Below are positions 1 to 6,126 of a DNA stretch of 6,196 nt, one piece after another (the stretch's first letter is position 1; the number at the start of each line of letters is the position of its first letter). Source of the stretch: JBBQRS01 sp038214535 (GTDB lineage Bacteria; Chloroflexota; Anaerolineae; CG2-30-64-16); contig JBBQRS010000181.1 in assembly GCA_038214535.1 (NCBI GenBank), forward strand, positions 1 through 6,196, in the 5' to 3' direction. The notes under the pieces were generated by a model, which saw only the letters and a list, made by a program, of their open reading frames with translations, had not been told where the DNA came from and did no database searches. Made by a program: the position numbers and the translations under genes.

Positions 1-145
1 CCCGATGGGACCCCCTTGCCTTTGTTATTGGGTGATTTCTCCGTTGGAGCCTTGTACTGGTAATAACCCCGCTTCTACGAAGGGGAAAGGCGCGTAGTTT
101 TCGGGGAGATTCTTGGAATTACGATCTCCAGAAGGTCACGCCGAG
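1..145. other. Leader region, no confident gene
   Basis: This stretch is visibly less GC-rich than the rest of the window. One + frame is open from base 1 to a TAA at 61-63 and ends in ...GDFSVGALYW, so it could be the last 20 codons of an upstream gene. I do not recognise the peptide, and its codons (TTA, TTG, GTT) are unlike those of the neighbouring genes. A GGGGAG at 103-108 lies just before a TTG at 113, which is in frame with the aconitase X gene and is an alternative start for it. No convincing promoter or terminator was seen. Confidence 0.25.
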
Positions 146-1432
146 ATGATTGCAGATACAAGTCTATCGCAACTCACCCTCACCACGGAGGACCGCGCCC
201 GGCTGGCGGGCGAGCGCGGCCCCGCGACGCAGATGGCGATGCGCATCCTCGTGCGGATGGCCGGCATTTACGGCGCAGGCGCGCTGCTGGATATCGAACA
301 GGCGCACATTGACAGCACCGTCTACGTGGGCGACGCCGGGATGGAATACGCCGAACGGCTGGCCGGGCTGGGCGCGCAGGTCGCCGTGCCCACCACCATG
401 AACGTCGCCGGGATTGATGAGCACCACTGGCAGGAATGGGCCGTGCCGCCGCGCTGGGCCGAACATGCGCGGCGGCAGATGGCCGCTTATCAGCGGATGG
501 GATGTCTGCCCACCATGACGTGTACGCCCTATCAGGAAGCGCTGCGGCCACGATTCGGCCAGCAGATCGCGTGGGGCGAATCCAACGCCATCTCGTTCGC
601 CAACTCGGTCATCGGGGCGCGCACCGAACGCTACCCCGACCTGCTGGACATCTGCTGCGCCATCACCGGGCGCGCCCCGGCCACCGGGCTGCACCTGACC
701 GAGAATCGCGCCGGGCAAGTGCGCGTGCGGATAGCGGGCATCTCCCGAGAGGTGCAAGCCACCGACAGTTTTTATACTGTGCTGGGTTATTTAATGGGCC
801 ACATCGCAGGAGATCAGATCCCGGTCGTCGTCGGGCTAGAGGACACGCCGCACGAAGATCAACTCAAGGCCGTTTGCGCCACGGCGGCCTCCTCAGGGCG
901 CGTCGCCCTGTTCCACATGGTCGGCGTGACCCCCGAAGCCTCCACCGAAGCGGCAGCCTTTCAGGGCCGCGCGCCCCTGCGCGAGGTGGAGATCGGGCCG
1001 GACGACCTTCGCATTGCCTGGAACGCCCTCTCCACGTCGGATAACCCGCACGTAGACATGATCGTGCTGGGCAGCCCCCACTTCTCGCTGGCCGAATTCG
1101 CCCGGCTGACCCCATTGCTTGCCGGTCGCAAACGGCATCCCGCGGTCGAGTTTCTGGTCACCACCAGTCGCGGTGTGGCGTTGCTCGCGGAGCGCCGCGG
1201 CGACTTGAGGGTGCTGGAAGAGTTCGGCGGCTCCCTCACCGTAGACACCTGCATCCTGACGTCGCCCATGCTGCCCGGCTCCGTGCGCCGCATCATGACC
1301 AACGCGGGCAAGTTCGCCTATTACACGCCGGGGCTGCTGGGCGCGACGGTGGTTTTCGGCGACCTGGAAGACTGTGTGAACACCGCGGTCGCGGGGCGCG
1401 TGGTGCGGAAGGAGCCGATATGGGGCGCGTAA
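146..1432 (+). CDS. Aconitase X catalytic (large) subunit, probable cis-3-hydroxy-L-proline dehydratase
   Basis: This is the large subunit of the aconitase X (DUF521) family, which are iron-sulfur hydro-lyases. Bacterial members characterised so far dehydrate cis-3-hydroxy-L-proline to pyrroline-2-carboxylate; archaeal relatives dehydrate phosphomevalonate. Numbering from the ATG at 146 (428 aa), the family signatures are an N-terminal LTTEDRARLAGERG segment, TMTCTPY (Cys126), GESNAISFANSVIGAR (from 144), DICCAITGRAP (from 168), HLTENRAG (from 183) and a late VDTC (Cys369). The cysteines are likely Fe-S ligands. The length is normal and no domain is missing. I chose ATG 146 because family similarity begins about 11 residues later; an in-frame TTG at 113 would add 11 residues. 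There is no signal peptide, so it is cytoplasmic. It overlaps the small-subunit gene by 13 bp, indicating translational coupling. The family is secure; the exact substrate is inferred. Confidence 0.9.
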   Translation: MIADTSLSQLTLTTEDRARLAGERGPATQMAMRILVRMAGIYGAGALLDIEQAHIDSTVYVGDAGMEYAERLAGLGAQVAVPTTMNVAGIDEHHWQEWAVPPRWAEHARRQMAAYQRMGCLPTMTCTPYQEALRPRFGQQIAWGESNAISFANSVIGARTERYPDLLDICCAITGRAPATGLHLTENRAGQVRVRIAGISREVQATDSFYTVLGYLMGHIAGDQIPVVVGLEDTPHEDQLKAVCATAASSGRVALFHMVGVTPEASTEAAAFQGRAPLREVEIGPDDLRIAWNALSTSDNPHVDMIVLGSPHFSLAEFARLTPLLAGRKRHPAVEFLVTTSRGVALLAERRGDLRVLEEFGGSLTVDTCILTSPMLPGSVRRIMTNAGKFAYYTPGLLGATVVFGDLEDCVNTAVAGRVVRKEPIWGA

Positions 1433-1854
1433 TCCAGGGCCGGCCGTTGGTGGCGGGCGAGGCGACAGGGCGGCTGCTGGTCACCGCGGAGCCGTTGAGC
1501 TTCTGGGGCGGTTATGACCCGGAAACAGGGGCCATCATTGACCAACGCCATCCGTTGCAAGGGGAAATCGCCGCCGGGCGCATCCTGGCGCTGCCGTTCT
1601 CGCGCGGCTCCAGCACCACCACGGCTATCCTGCTGGAAGCGATCCGCAACGGCCTGGCCCCTGCGGCCATCGTGACCACCGGAAGCGACGCCTTTTTCGC
1701 GCTGGCATCCATCGTGGCCGGTGAAATGGGCGGCAAGACGCTGCCTGTGTTGGCGCTCGACCCCGAGGCGTTGTCCTCGCTGCCGCAAAATGCCCTCGCG
1801 ACGCTGGATGTCGGCGGCGCACTGGTGATTTCGGATGCCCCGGAAGGGACATGA
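1420..1854 (+). CDS. Aconitase X swivelling (small) subunit
   Basis: This is the DUF126-type small subunit that pairs with the upstream large subunit to make the heterodimeric aconitase X; in single-chain members the same domain is fused. The 144-aa product shows the hallmark PLSFWGGYDPETG (residues 25-37), a His-Pro-Leu-Gln-Gly segment (44-48) and a glycine-serine loop SRGSSTTT (61-68), which in this family contributes to the active site. An AAGGAG at 1409-1414, five bases before the ATG, supports the start. The TGA at 1852-1854 sits almost exactly where a foreign remnant (the tail of a peptide-binding protein) begins, so the last few residues (...SDAPEGT) may not be the ancestral C-terminus. 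All core motifs are intact, so the enzyme is probably still functional. Confidence 0.9.
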   Translation: MGRVIQGRPLVAGEATGRLLVTAEPLSFWGGYDPETGAIIDQRHPLQGEIAAGRILALPFSRGSSTTTAILLEAIRNGLAPAAIVTTGSDAFFALASIVAGEMGGKTLPVLALDPEALSSLPQNALATLDVGGALVISDAPEGT

Positions 1855-2026
1855 ACGGTTAGAACTTTACGCGCAGGCCGAGCAAATCCTGAACGTTGAC
1901 GACGCGGTCATCGCGCCGATCTACTGGTACACCCGCGTGGCGGTCACCAAACCGTACGTGGAGCGCACCTACTCCGTGCTGGGCGGGCTGGAACGCATCA
2001 ACGAATGGGACCTGACGGGGCAGTAA
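1835..2026 (+). pseudogene. C-terminal remnant of a family-5 (OppA/DppA-like) ABC solute-binding protein
   Basis: From about base 1844 the + strand encodes a peptide typical of the extreme C-terminus of family-5 peptide/nickel-type binding proteins: ERLELYAQAEQIL, then DDAVIAPIYWYTRVAV, then KPYV and a final GGLERINEWDL. Whole proteins of this family are usually 500-600 aa, but only about 55-60 codons remain. The frame is closed upstream by a TGA at 1826-1828, and there is no signal peptide or ligand-binding lobe. An ATG at 1835 gives a formal 63-aa reading frame overlapping the aconitase X small subunit, but such a fragment could not bind a solute. The simplest reading is a deletion that removed most of a transporter gene lying downstream of the aconitase X pair; an assembly misjoin is the alternative. 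Conservation of the remnant suggests a recent event. Confidence 0.75.
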
Positions 2027-2043
2027 CCCGAGTATTCCCATCG

Positions 2044-2077
2044 CGCGGAGTGCGCAACAGAGGATTCGCACTCCGCG
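2044..2077. repeat. Perfect inverted repeat, 11-bp arms, 12-nt loop
   Basis: Arm CGCGGAGTGCG (2044-2054) and its exact reverse complement (2067-2077) flank a 12-nt loop, 17 bases after the stop of the binding-protein remnant. It may act as a transcription-ending or RNA-stabilising hairpin for the + transcript, but neither side carries a T-run, so it is not a canonical intrinsic terminator. Confidence 0.6.
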
Positions 2078-2100
2078 GCGACACATAAACCCGGTTTCTT

Positions 2101-2203
2101 CGGTTGGCCGAGACGGGTGTCTTGTTCATGCACCCGCAGGTCGCAGGATATAGCGCAAACCGGGTGACGTGGCAAGGACAAGCTCACCCGTCTCGGCCAA
2201 CCG
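2101..2203. repeat. Long inverted repeat with one arm inside the GH95 gene
   Basis: Bases 2101-2119 (CGGTTGGCCGAGACGGGTG) are the exact reverse complement of 2185-2203. After a small bulge the match resumes for five more bases (2121-2125 with 2178-2182). The right arm encodes roughly Arg-Leu-Ala-Glu-Thr-Gly near the C-terminus of the GH95 protein, and the left arm lies just beyond its stop codon. The GH95 mRNA could therefore fold its last codons onto its 3' untranslated end. An AAACCCGGTTTCTT motif (2087-2100) directly abuts the left arm; nine of its bases (2089-2097) recur inverted at 2157-2165. No poly-U tract follows on either strand. Confidence 0.7.
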
Positions 2204-4498
2204 GCCCTCCACCGCCGCGCCGTTGCACGTCGCGGCCAGCGCAACGGGCGCGCGCACCCGCAGTTCACGTCCCAGCCGCGACAACACGCTCGCTTCGACC
2301 AAACGCCCCGCTTCCCAACGCAGGTCTACCTCGAAGCCGCCGCGGGCGCGCAACCCGGTCACCGACCCATCGGCCCAGGCTGCGGGCAGCGCCGGCAAGA
2401 GATGCAAGACGCCCTCATGCGATTCCAGCAGCGCCTCAGCAATTGCAGCCGTCACGCCCAGCGCGCCGTCCACCTGCATCGTCTGCGAGCAGATCGCGAA
2501 CAGGTTGGGCTGCAAGTTCTCCGCGACGTAGTAGGCAAGCTGCGCCAGCAAGCGCTCCCCTTCGCCCAGCCGCGCCCAACACGCCATCTTCCACGCCGAC
2601 GACCAGCCCGGCCCCGGCAGCCCGCGCTGCATCAGCACGCGGCGCGCGGCCTCGGCCAGTTCCGGCGTGCGGTGCAGGGAGATTTGGGCGCCGGGGAAGA
2701 GCCCGTAGAGCGGCGAGATGTGCCGATGGCTGGCCTCGCGCTGGCCCCAATCGCCATCCAGCCACTCCTGCAACGCGCCGTCCGGCCCGATCTGCATGGG
2801 GGCCAACCGGTCGCGCGCCGTGACGACCTCTTCCCGGAACGCCTCGTCCGCGCCCATCGCGTCCGCTGCCGCCACGACGGCGTCAAACAAGTCGCCCAGG
2901 ATTTGCAGGTCTATCGTCGCGCCCGCGCACAGGGTTGTGCCGGCGCTCATGCTGCCCGTGACCTCATCGAAGAAGAGATCGTTGCCGGGGCAAACCGGGA
3001 AGTTTTCCGGCGAAGTGGAGGGGTTGGTCACCAGGCGACCGGTGCGCGGATGTTCGACGAGGTAATCGAGGAAGAACTGCGCCGCGCCGCGCAGCACCGG
3101 ATAGATGCGTTGCAGGAAGGCCGCGTCGCCGGTGTGGAGGTAATGTTCCCACAGGTGCATACAGAGCCACGCGCCGCCCACGGTGAACGCGCCCCAGTTG
3201 GGGCCGTCCATCGGCGCGGCCACGCGCCACAGGTCGGTGTTTTGGTGGAAGACCCAGCCGCGCGCCCCGTAATGCTCTTGCGCGACTGCGCTGCCCTGGT
3301 CGGTCAGCTCTTCGATCATCTGGAACAGCGGTTCGGCGCACTCGCCCAGGTTGCCCACTTCGGCGGGCCAGTAGTTCATCTGCGTGTTGATGTTGGTGGT
3401 GTACTTGGCGTCCCACTTGGGGTTCATGTCGGCGTTCCACAGCCCTTGCAGGTTAGCCGGTTGCGTGCCGGGCCGCGACGACGTGATGAGCGCATAGCGC
3501 CCGAACTGGAAGAGCAGCGCGGCCAGGCCGGGATCGTTCGCCCCGTCGAAGGCGCGCAACCGTTCGTCGGTGGGCAGACCGGCGCGGTCCGCAGGGGTCG
3601 CGAGGTCGAGTGTGACGCGGCCGAAGAGCCGCCGGTGTTCGGCCACGTGGTCAGCGAGGATCGCGTCATAACTCTTACCCGCCAGCGCGTTCAACACGGC
3701 GTCTACCCGCGCGTCGGGATCGCCGCTCACGTCGCGATAGTCCACGAAGTTGGTGGCCGCAGCGATGTAGAACGTTATGGCGTCGGCCCCAGGGATGGAG
3801 AGCGTGTCCTCCTCGACGCGCATTGTACCCCCCTCGGACCGCGCGACGAGGCGCGCCAGATAGCGGAGCCGGCCGGGGACGCCCAGATAGTCCGCCGACC
3901 TGCCGCGCAGCGCCAGCCCGTCCGGCGCGAGGCCGTCCATGTGGAAATAGTCGGTGGCGTAGTTGGAGTGCGCCTGGTTGCGCAGGCCGCGCAACTGGAC
4001 ACCCAGGGTGATCCTGCTCGGTTGATCCGCGGTGAGACGCACGACGATCACCTGATCCACCGGCGAGACGAACGCCTCGCGCCGATAACGCACGCCATCC
4101 TGCGTATAGCTCGTCAATGCCACCGCGCGCGCCAGATCAAGCTCGCGGCGATAATCCTGCGGCGGCGCGTCGCCCGCAGGAAACTGGAGGATCAGGTCGC
4201 CCAGCGCTTGATATTTCTGCTGCTCGACGGGATAGCCCATCAGATGACGGCCGAAGAGCCGGTGGGCGCGTACCAATTCCCCGTCGAAAATCAGGCGGCG
4301 AATCTCCGGCAGCGCCTCGCGCCCGCCCGGCATCGTCTGCGAATAGGGTCCGCCCGACCAGTACGTGTCCTCGTTGAGCAGGATGTGCTCTTCGTCGGTG
4401 CGGCCATACACCATCGCGCCCAGCCGCCCGTTACCCAACGGCAGGGCCGCCGCCCATCCCGCCGCGGGCCGCCGATACCAGAGACTGTGTTGTGTCAT
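2126..4498 (-). CDS. GH95 family alpha-L-fucosidase / alpha-L-galactosidase
   Basis: This glycoside hydrolase (790 aa, full length for GH95) releases terminal alpha-L-fucose, or in some members L-galactose, by inversion. Residues 1-250 form the beta-sandwich, with PLGNGRLGAMVYG (20-32), LLNEDTYWSGG (40-50) and YQALGDL (96-102). A linker leads to an (alpha/alpha)6 barrel at about 285-700 and a small C-terminal beta domain. Catalytic signatures are NLQGLWN (349-355), NINTQMNYWPAE (369-380, the paired Asn), HQNTDLWR (418-425), TNPSTSPEN (491-499, probable general acid Glu498), LQEWLDGDW (576-584), HRHIS (591-595) and QVDG (675-678, Asp677). No signal peptide is visible, so it should act in the cytoplasm on imported oligosaccharides. 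GGAG at 4506-4509 (- strand), seven bases from the ATG, supports the start. It lies 113 bp downstream of the UROD-like gene, probably in one operon. Small departures from the usual motifs (VDGALG for IDGNFG, SPLYG for SHLYG) leave sugar specificity open. Confidence 0.93.
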   Translation of the reverse strand: MTQHSLWYRRPAAGWAAALPLGNGRLGAMVYGRTDEEHILLNEDTYWSGGPYSQTMPGGREALPEIRRLIFDGELVRAHRLFGRHLMGYPVEQQKYQALGDLILQFPAGDAPPQDYRRELDLARAVALTSYTQDGVRYRREAFVSPVDQVIVVRLTADQPSRITLGVQLRGLRNQAHSNYATDYFHMDGLAPDGLALRGRSADYLGVPGRLRYLARLVARSEGGTMRVEEDTLSIPGADAITFYIAAATNFVDYRDVSGDPDARVDAVLNALAGKSYDAILADHVAEHRRLFGRVTLDLATPADRAGLPTDERLRAFDGANDPGLAALLFQFGRYALITSSRPGTQPANLQGLWNADMNPKWDAKYTTNINTQMNYWPAEVGNLGECAEPLFQMIEELTDQGSAVAQEHYGARGWVFHQNTDLWRVAAPMDGPNWGAFTVGGAWLCMHLWEHYLHTGDAAFLQRIYPVLRGAAQFFLDYLVEHPRTGRLVTNPSTSPENFPVCPGNDLFFDEVTGSMSAGTTLCAGATIDLQILGDLFDAVVAAADAMGADEAFREEVVTARDRLAPMQIGPDGALQEWLDGDWGQREASHRHISPLYGLFPGAQISLHRTPELAEAARRVLMQRGLPGPGWSSAWKMACWARLGEGERLLAQLAYYVAENLQPNLFAICSQTMQVDGALGVTAAIAEALLESHEGVLHLLPALPAAWADGSVTGLRARGGFEVDLRWEAGRLVEASVLSRLGRELRVRAPVALAATCNGAAVEGRLAETGELVLATSPGLRYILRPAGA

Positions 4499-4611
4499 TA
4501 TGGTACTCCGTGGGGCGAGTAGGCAAGGAAACAGGGAAACAAGTAGGCAAGTAGATTAAGGAGACACGGAAACAAGGTCCCATTCCTCTGTTTCCTTGTC
4601 TCCTTGTCTCC
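4499..4611. repeat. Repeat-rich intergenic spacer with 21-bp-arm hairpin
   Basis: The spacer between the UROD-like and GH95 genes is built from variants of GGAAACAAG/GGAGACAAGG. Bases 4557-4577 pair with 4594-4614 with two mismatches over 21 bp, around a 16-nt loop. The right arm begins on the stop codon of the UROD-like gene, so in the - strand mRNA the hairpin starts at its TAA. Further GGAAACA and GTAGGCAAG copies at 4519-4553 add direct repeats. There is no T-tract after the stem. It may modulate read-through or mRNA stability between the two genes, or be a dispersed repeat element of the genome. Confidence 0.65.
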
Positions 4612-5871
4612 TTACCTGTACTCCGCCACCGTCTCATACATCGCCAGCACGTTCGCCACTGGCGTCTTCGGCTGGACGTTGTGAATCGTGTTGAAGACGA
4701 AACCGCCGCCCGGCGCGAAGATATCCAGCCGCTCGCGCACCTCACGGCGCACCTCGTCCGGCGTGCCGAAGGGGAGCGTCTGCTGGGTGTCCACCCCGCC
4801 GCCCCAGAAGGTCACTTGATCGCCGAAGCGCGCCTTAAGGCCGGGCGCTTCCATCCCCGTTGCGGAAACCTGCACCGGGTTCAGGATATCGAACCCTGCC
4901 TCGATGAAATCGGGGATCAGCGCGACCACCGACCCGCACGAGTGGATGAAGGTCTTCCACGCCGTGTTCGCGTGAATCCAGTCGTTCACCGCTTTATGAA
5001 ACGGCTTGTAGAGGTTGCGATAGGACTTCGTGGAAATGAACGGCCCCTTCTGCGTCCCGAAGTCGGTGCCCGTCACCATGATCACGGAAACCCGGTCGCC
5101 CACGACTTCGTGGATGCGCGCCAGGTTCGCCAGCCCGATCTCGCACTGCCGCTCGAACACCTTATACACGTAATCGCTCCGGATCACCGTGCTCATGTAC
5201 CACTGCTCGATGTCGCGGATGCCCTTCGGATATTTCATGAAGGGCGCGGGCACCAGCGCGATGTCACCGAAGGCCGTGCCGCCGAAGTTGGCGAGGATGG
5301 CGCGGTCGGTAGTGGTGTAGAGCCGTTCGGCCTCGTCGCGGAAATACGCGAGGTCGGCGTCGGAGACGGGGCCGAACTCCTCCAGGTTGTCGGCGGGATC
5401 GAGCGCAGCCTCGTCAATCGGCAGCTGGCGGACGATGGTGTCGAAGTAATAGCCGCCGGCGGGCATGTGTGCGCTGGCCGGCGCGGAGCGGTCGCCCTCC
5501 GGGTATTGCAGCAGCGAGCCGTCCGATTCGGGGGTGGTATTGAACCCGGCGGGGACGAGGCACGGCACGCCCTCGTAGCTCCACGGCTGCCAACCTTCGT
5601 TGTGGAAGCCGAGCAAGGTCTTAGTGCCGCTCAGGGGAACGACATCTACGCCCAGCGCGTCCATCAGGTCGGGCGCGATCTCGCCCAGAATTTGATACGG
5701 CTCGACCACCTTGACCGGCGTGCCGGGCGGGTCCAGCTTGAGCGCCTGGCGCAGGCCATAGACGACGGAGACGTGCATCCCGGTGACGGCGCTGCCGCCC
5801 AGGTCGAGCGGGACGTGATCGGGTTGGACGTGGTTGATAGACGCGGCAACGCGTTCGCGCGAAGTTGACAT
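4612..5871 (-). CDS. UROD-superfamily (MtaA/CmuA-like) protein, possible methyltransferase
   Basis: This 419-aa protein belongs to the uroporphyrinogen decarboxylase superfamily, in the branch holding corrinoid methyltransferases and many uncharacterised catabolic-cluster proteins rather than haem-making HemE. Visible signatures are an N-terminal SRERVAASINH...DHVPLDLGG, GTDFGTQKGPFIS (268-280), FIHSCGS (308-314), DILNPVQ (328-334), GGGVDTQQTL (357-366) and FAPGGGFVFNTIHNVQ (385-400). His310-X-Cys312 matches the first two zinc ligands of MtaA-type enzymes, but the third, a later cysteine, is replaced here by the APGGG stretch. The protein is cytoplasmic, with no membrane segment. A strong GGAGGAGGG site (5881-5889, - strand) nine bases before the ATG fixes the start. 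GH95 follows 113 bp downstream. No corrinoid protein or activase is in view, so a methyl-transfer role, for example on methylated sugars, is only a guess. Confidence 0.85.
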   Translation of the reverse strand: MSTSRERVAASINHVQPDHVPLDLGGSAVTGMHVSVVYGLRQALKLDPPGTPVKVVEPYQILGEIAPDLMDALGVDVVPLSGTKTLLGFHNEGWQPWSYEGVPCLVPAGFNTTPESDGSLLQYPEGDRSAPASAHMPAGGYYFDTIVRQLPIDEAALDPADNLEEFGPVSDADLAYFRDEAERLYTTTDRAILANFGGTAFGDIALVPAPFMKYPKGIRDIEQWYMSTVIRSDYVYKVFERQCEIGLANLARIHEVVGDRVSVIMVTGTDFGTQKGPFISTKSYRNLYKPFHKAVNDWIHANTAWKTFIHSCGSVVALIPDFIEAGFDILNPVQVSATGMEAPGLKARFGDQVTFWGGGVDTQQTLPFGTPDEVRREVRERLDIFAPGGGFVFNTIHNVQPKTPVANVLAMYETVAEYR

Positions 5872-5893
5872 GGCAGTGTACCCTCCTCCGCGC

Positions 5894-5902
5894 AGTATAT
5901 CA
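5894..5902 (-). promoter_or_regulatory. Possible extended -10 element for the UROD-like gene
   Basis: On the - strand TGATATACT matches an extended -10 (TG-N-TATACT). No good -35 is seen about 17 bases upstream, and the implied start of transcription would fall at or in the ribosome-binding site at 5881-5889, giving a very short leader. A perfect GTGCG-A-CGCAC palindrome (5907-5917) sits directly upstream and could be an operator. Weak call. Confidence 0.25.
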
Positions 5903-5912
5903 CAATGTGCGA

Positions 5913-5999
5913 CGCACGCGGAGACGCGGAGGACGCGGAGAAAACAATGAAGAAAGAGAGGAAAGAAAACTCTCCGCGTTCTCCGCGTCTCCGCGTGCG
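5913..5999. repeat. Long hairpin, 29-bp arms with one G-T pair
   Basis: Bases 5913-5941 and 5971-5999 are reverse complements apart from one position (5932/5980), which would be a G-U pair in RNA. The loop of 29 nt (5942-5970) is almost entirely purine. Each arm contains three tandem copies of an ACGCGGAG-like octamer (or its complement). It lies in the divergent region between the UROD-like gene and the gene at 6127. It resembles the dispersed CTCCGCGTCTCCGCG-type intergenic repeats that I associate with Chloroflexota and cyanobacteria (from memory, not checked). It carries no coding capacity of its own. Confidence 0.8.
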
Positions 6000-6003
6000 C
6001 CGA

Positions 6004-6019
6004 GCGCCCTTACGGGCGC
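6004..6019. repeat. Small GC hairpin GCGCCC-TTAC-GGGCGC
   Basis: A perfect 6-bp stem with a TTAC loop, 30 bases upstream of the -35 box at 6049. There is no T-run, so it is not an obvious terminator; it may be part of the neighbouring repeat or an operator-like site. Confidence 0.4.
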
Positions 6020-6048
6020 ACTACGAACGGGCGGATGCACAAAAAGGA

Positions 6049-6077
6049 TTGACGGATTGCCGTGCGGGCGCGATAAT
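6049..6077 (+). promoter_or_regulatory. Sigma70-type promoter for the gene at 6127
   Basis: TTGACG at 6049-6054 (5 of 6 to the -35 consensus) and GATAAT at 6072-6077 (5 of 6 to the -10 consensus) are separated by exactly 17 bases. Transcription would start near 6084, leaving a leader of about 40 nt before the ATG. AGGAG at 6117-6121 serves as the ribosome-binding site, five bases before the start. This is the best promoter visible in the window. Confidence 0.65.
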
Positions 6078-6126
6078 TGTGACAAGCGGCGCAACGTACC
6101 CATCATCGCGCTCACCAGGAGTCGCC

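Noticed and set aside
44..66. Possible promoter upstream of aconitase X (TTGGAG ... TAATAA)
   Set aside because: The spacing between the boxes is too short and the -10 match is poor; nothing decisive distinguishes it from chance in a lower-GC stretch.
164..757. A 197-codon - strand frame within the aconitase X large-subunit gene
   Set aside because: The opposite strand carries the unmistakable aconitase X motifs; this frame is low-complexity and lacks any domain.
2044..2077. Intrinsic terminator for the aconitase X transcript
   Set aside because: The stem is perfect, but no T-run follows it on either strand, so it is listed only as an inverted repeat.
2402..4522. A 706-codon open frame on the + strand opposite the GH95 gene
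   Set aside because: The GC-rich codons of the GH95 gene leave few stops on the opposite strand. The translation is Arg/Ala/Val/Gln-rich with no recognisable domain, whereas the - strand has all GH95 motifs.
4519..4614. CRISPR-like array in the repeat-rich spacer
   Set aside because: The repeats are short, variable and abut one another without unique spacers of regular length.
4681..5868. A 395-codon open frame on the + strand opposite the UROD-like gene
   Set aside because: Composition-driven shadow: no family motifs, biased residues, and complete overlap with a clearly coding - strand gene that has its own strong ribosome-binding site.
5900..6115. A 71-codon - strand frame in the divergent region
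   Set aside because: It is mostly translation of the long inverted repeat and crosses the + strand promoter; it has no recognised domain.
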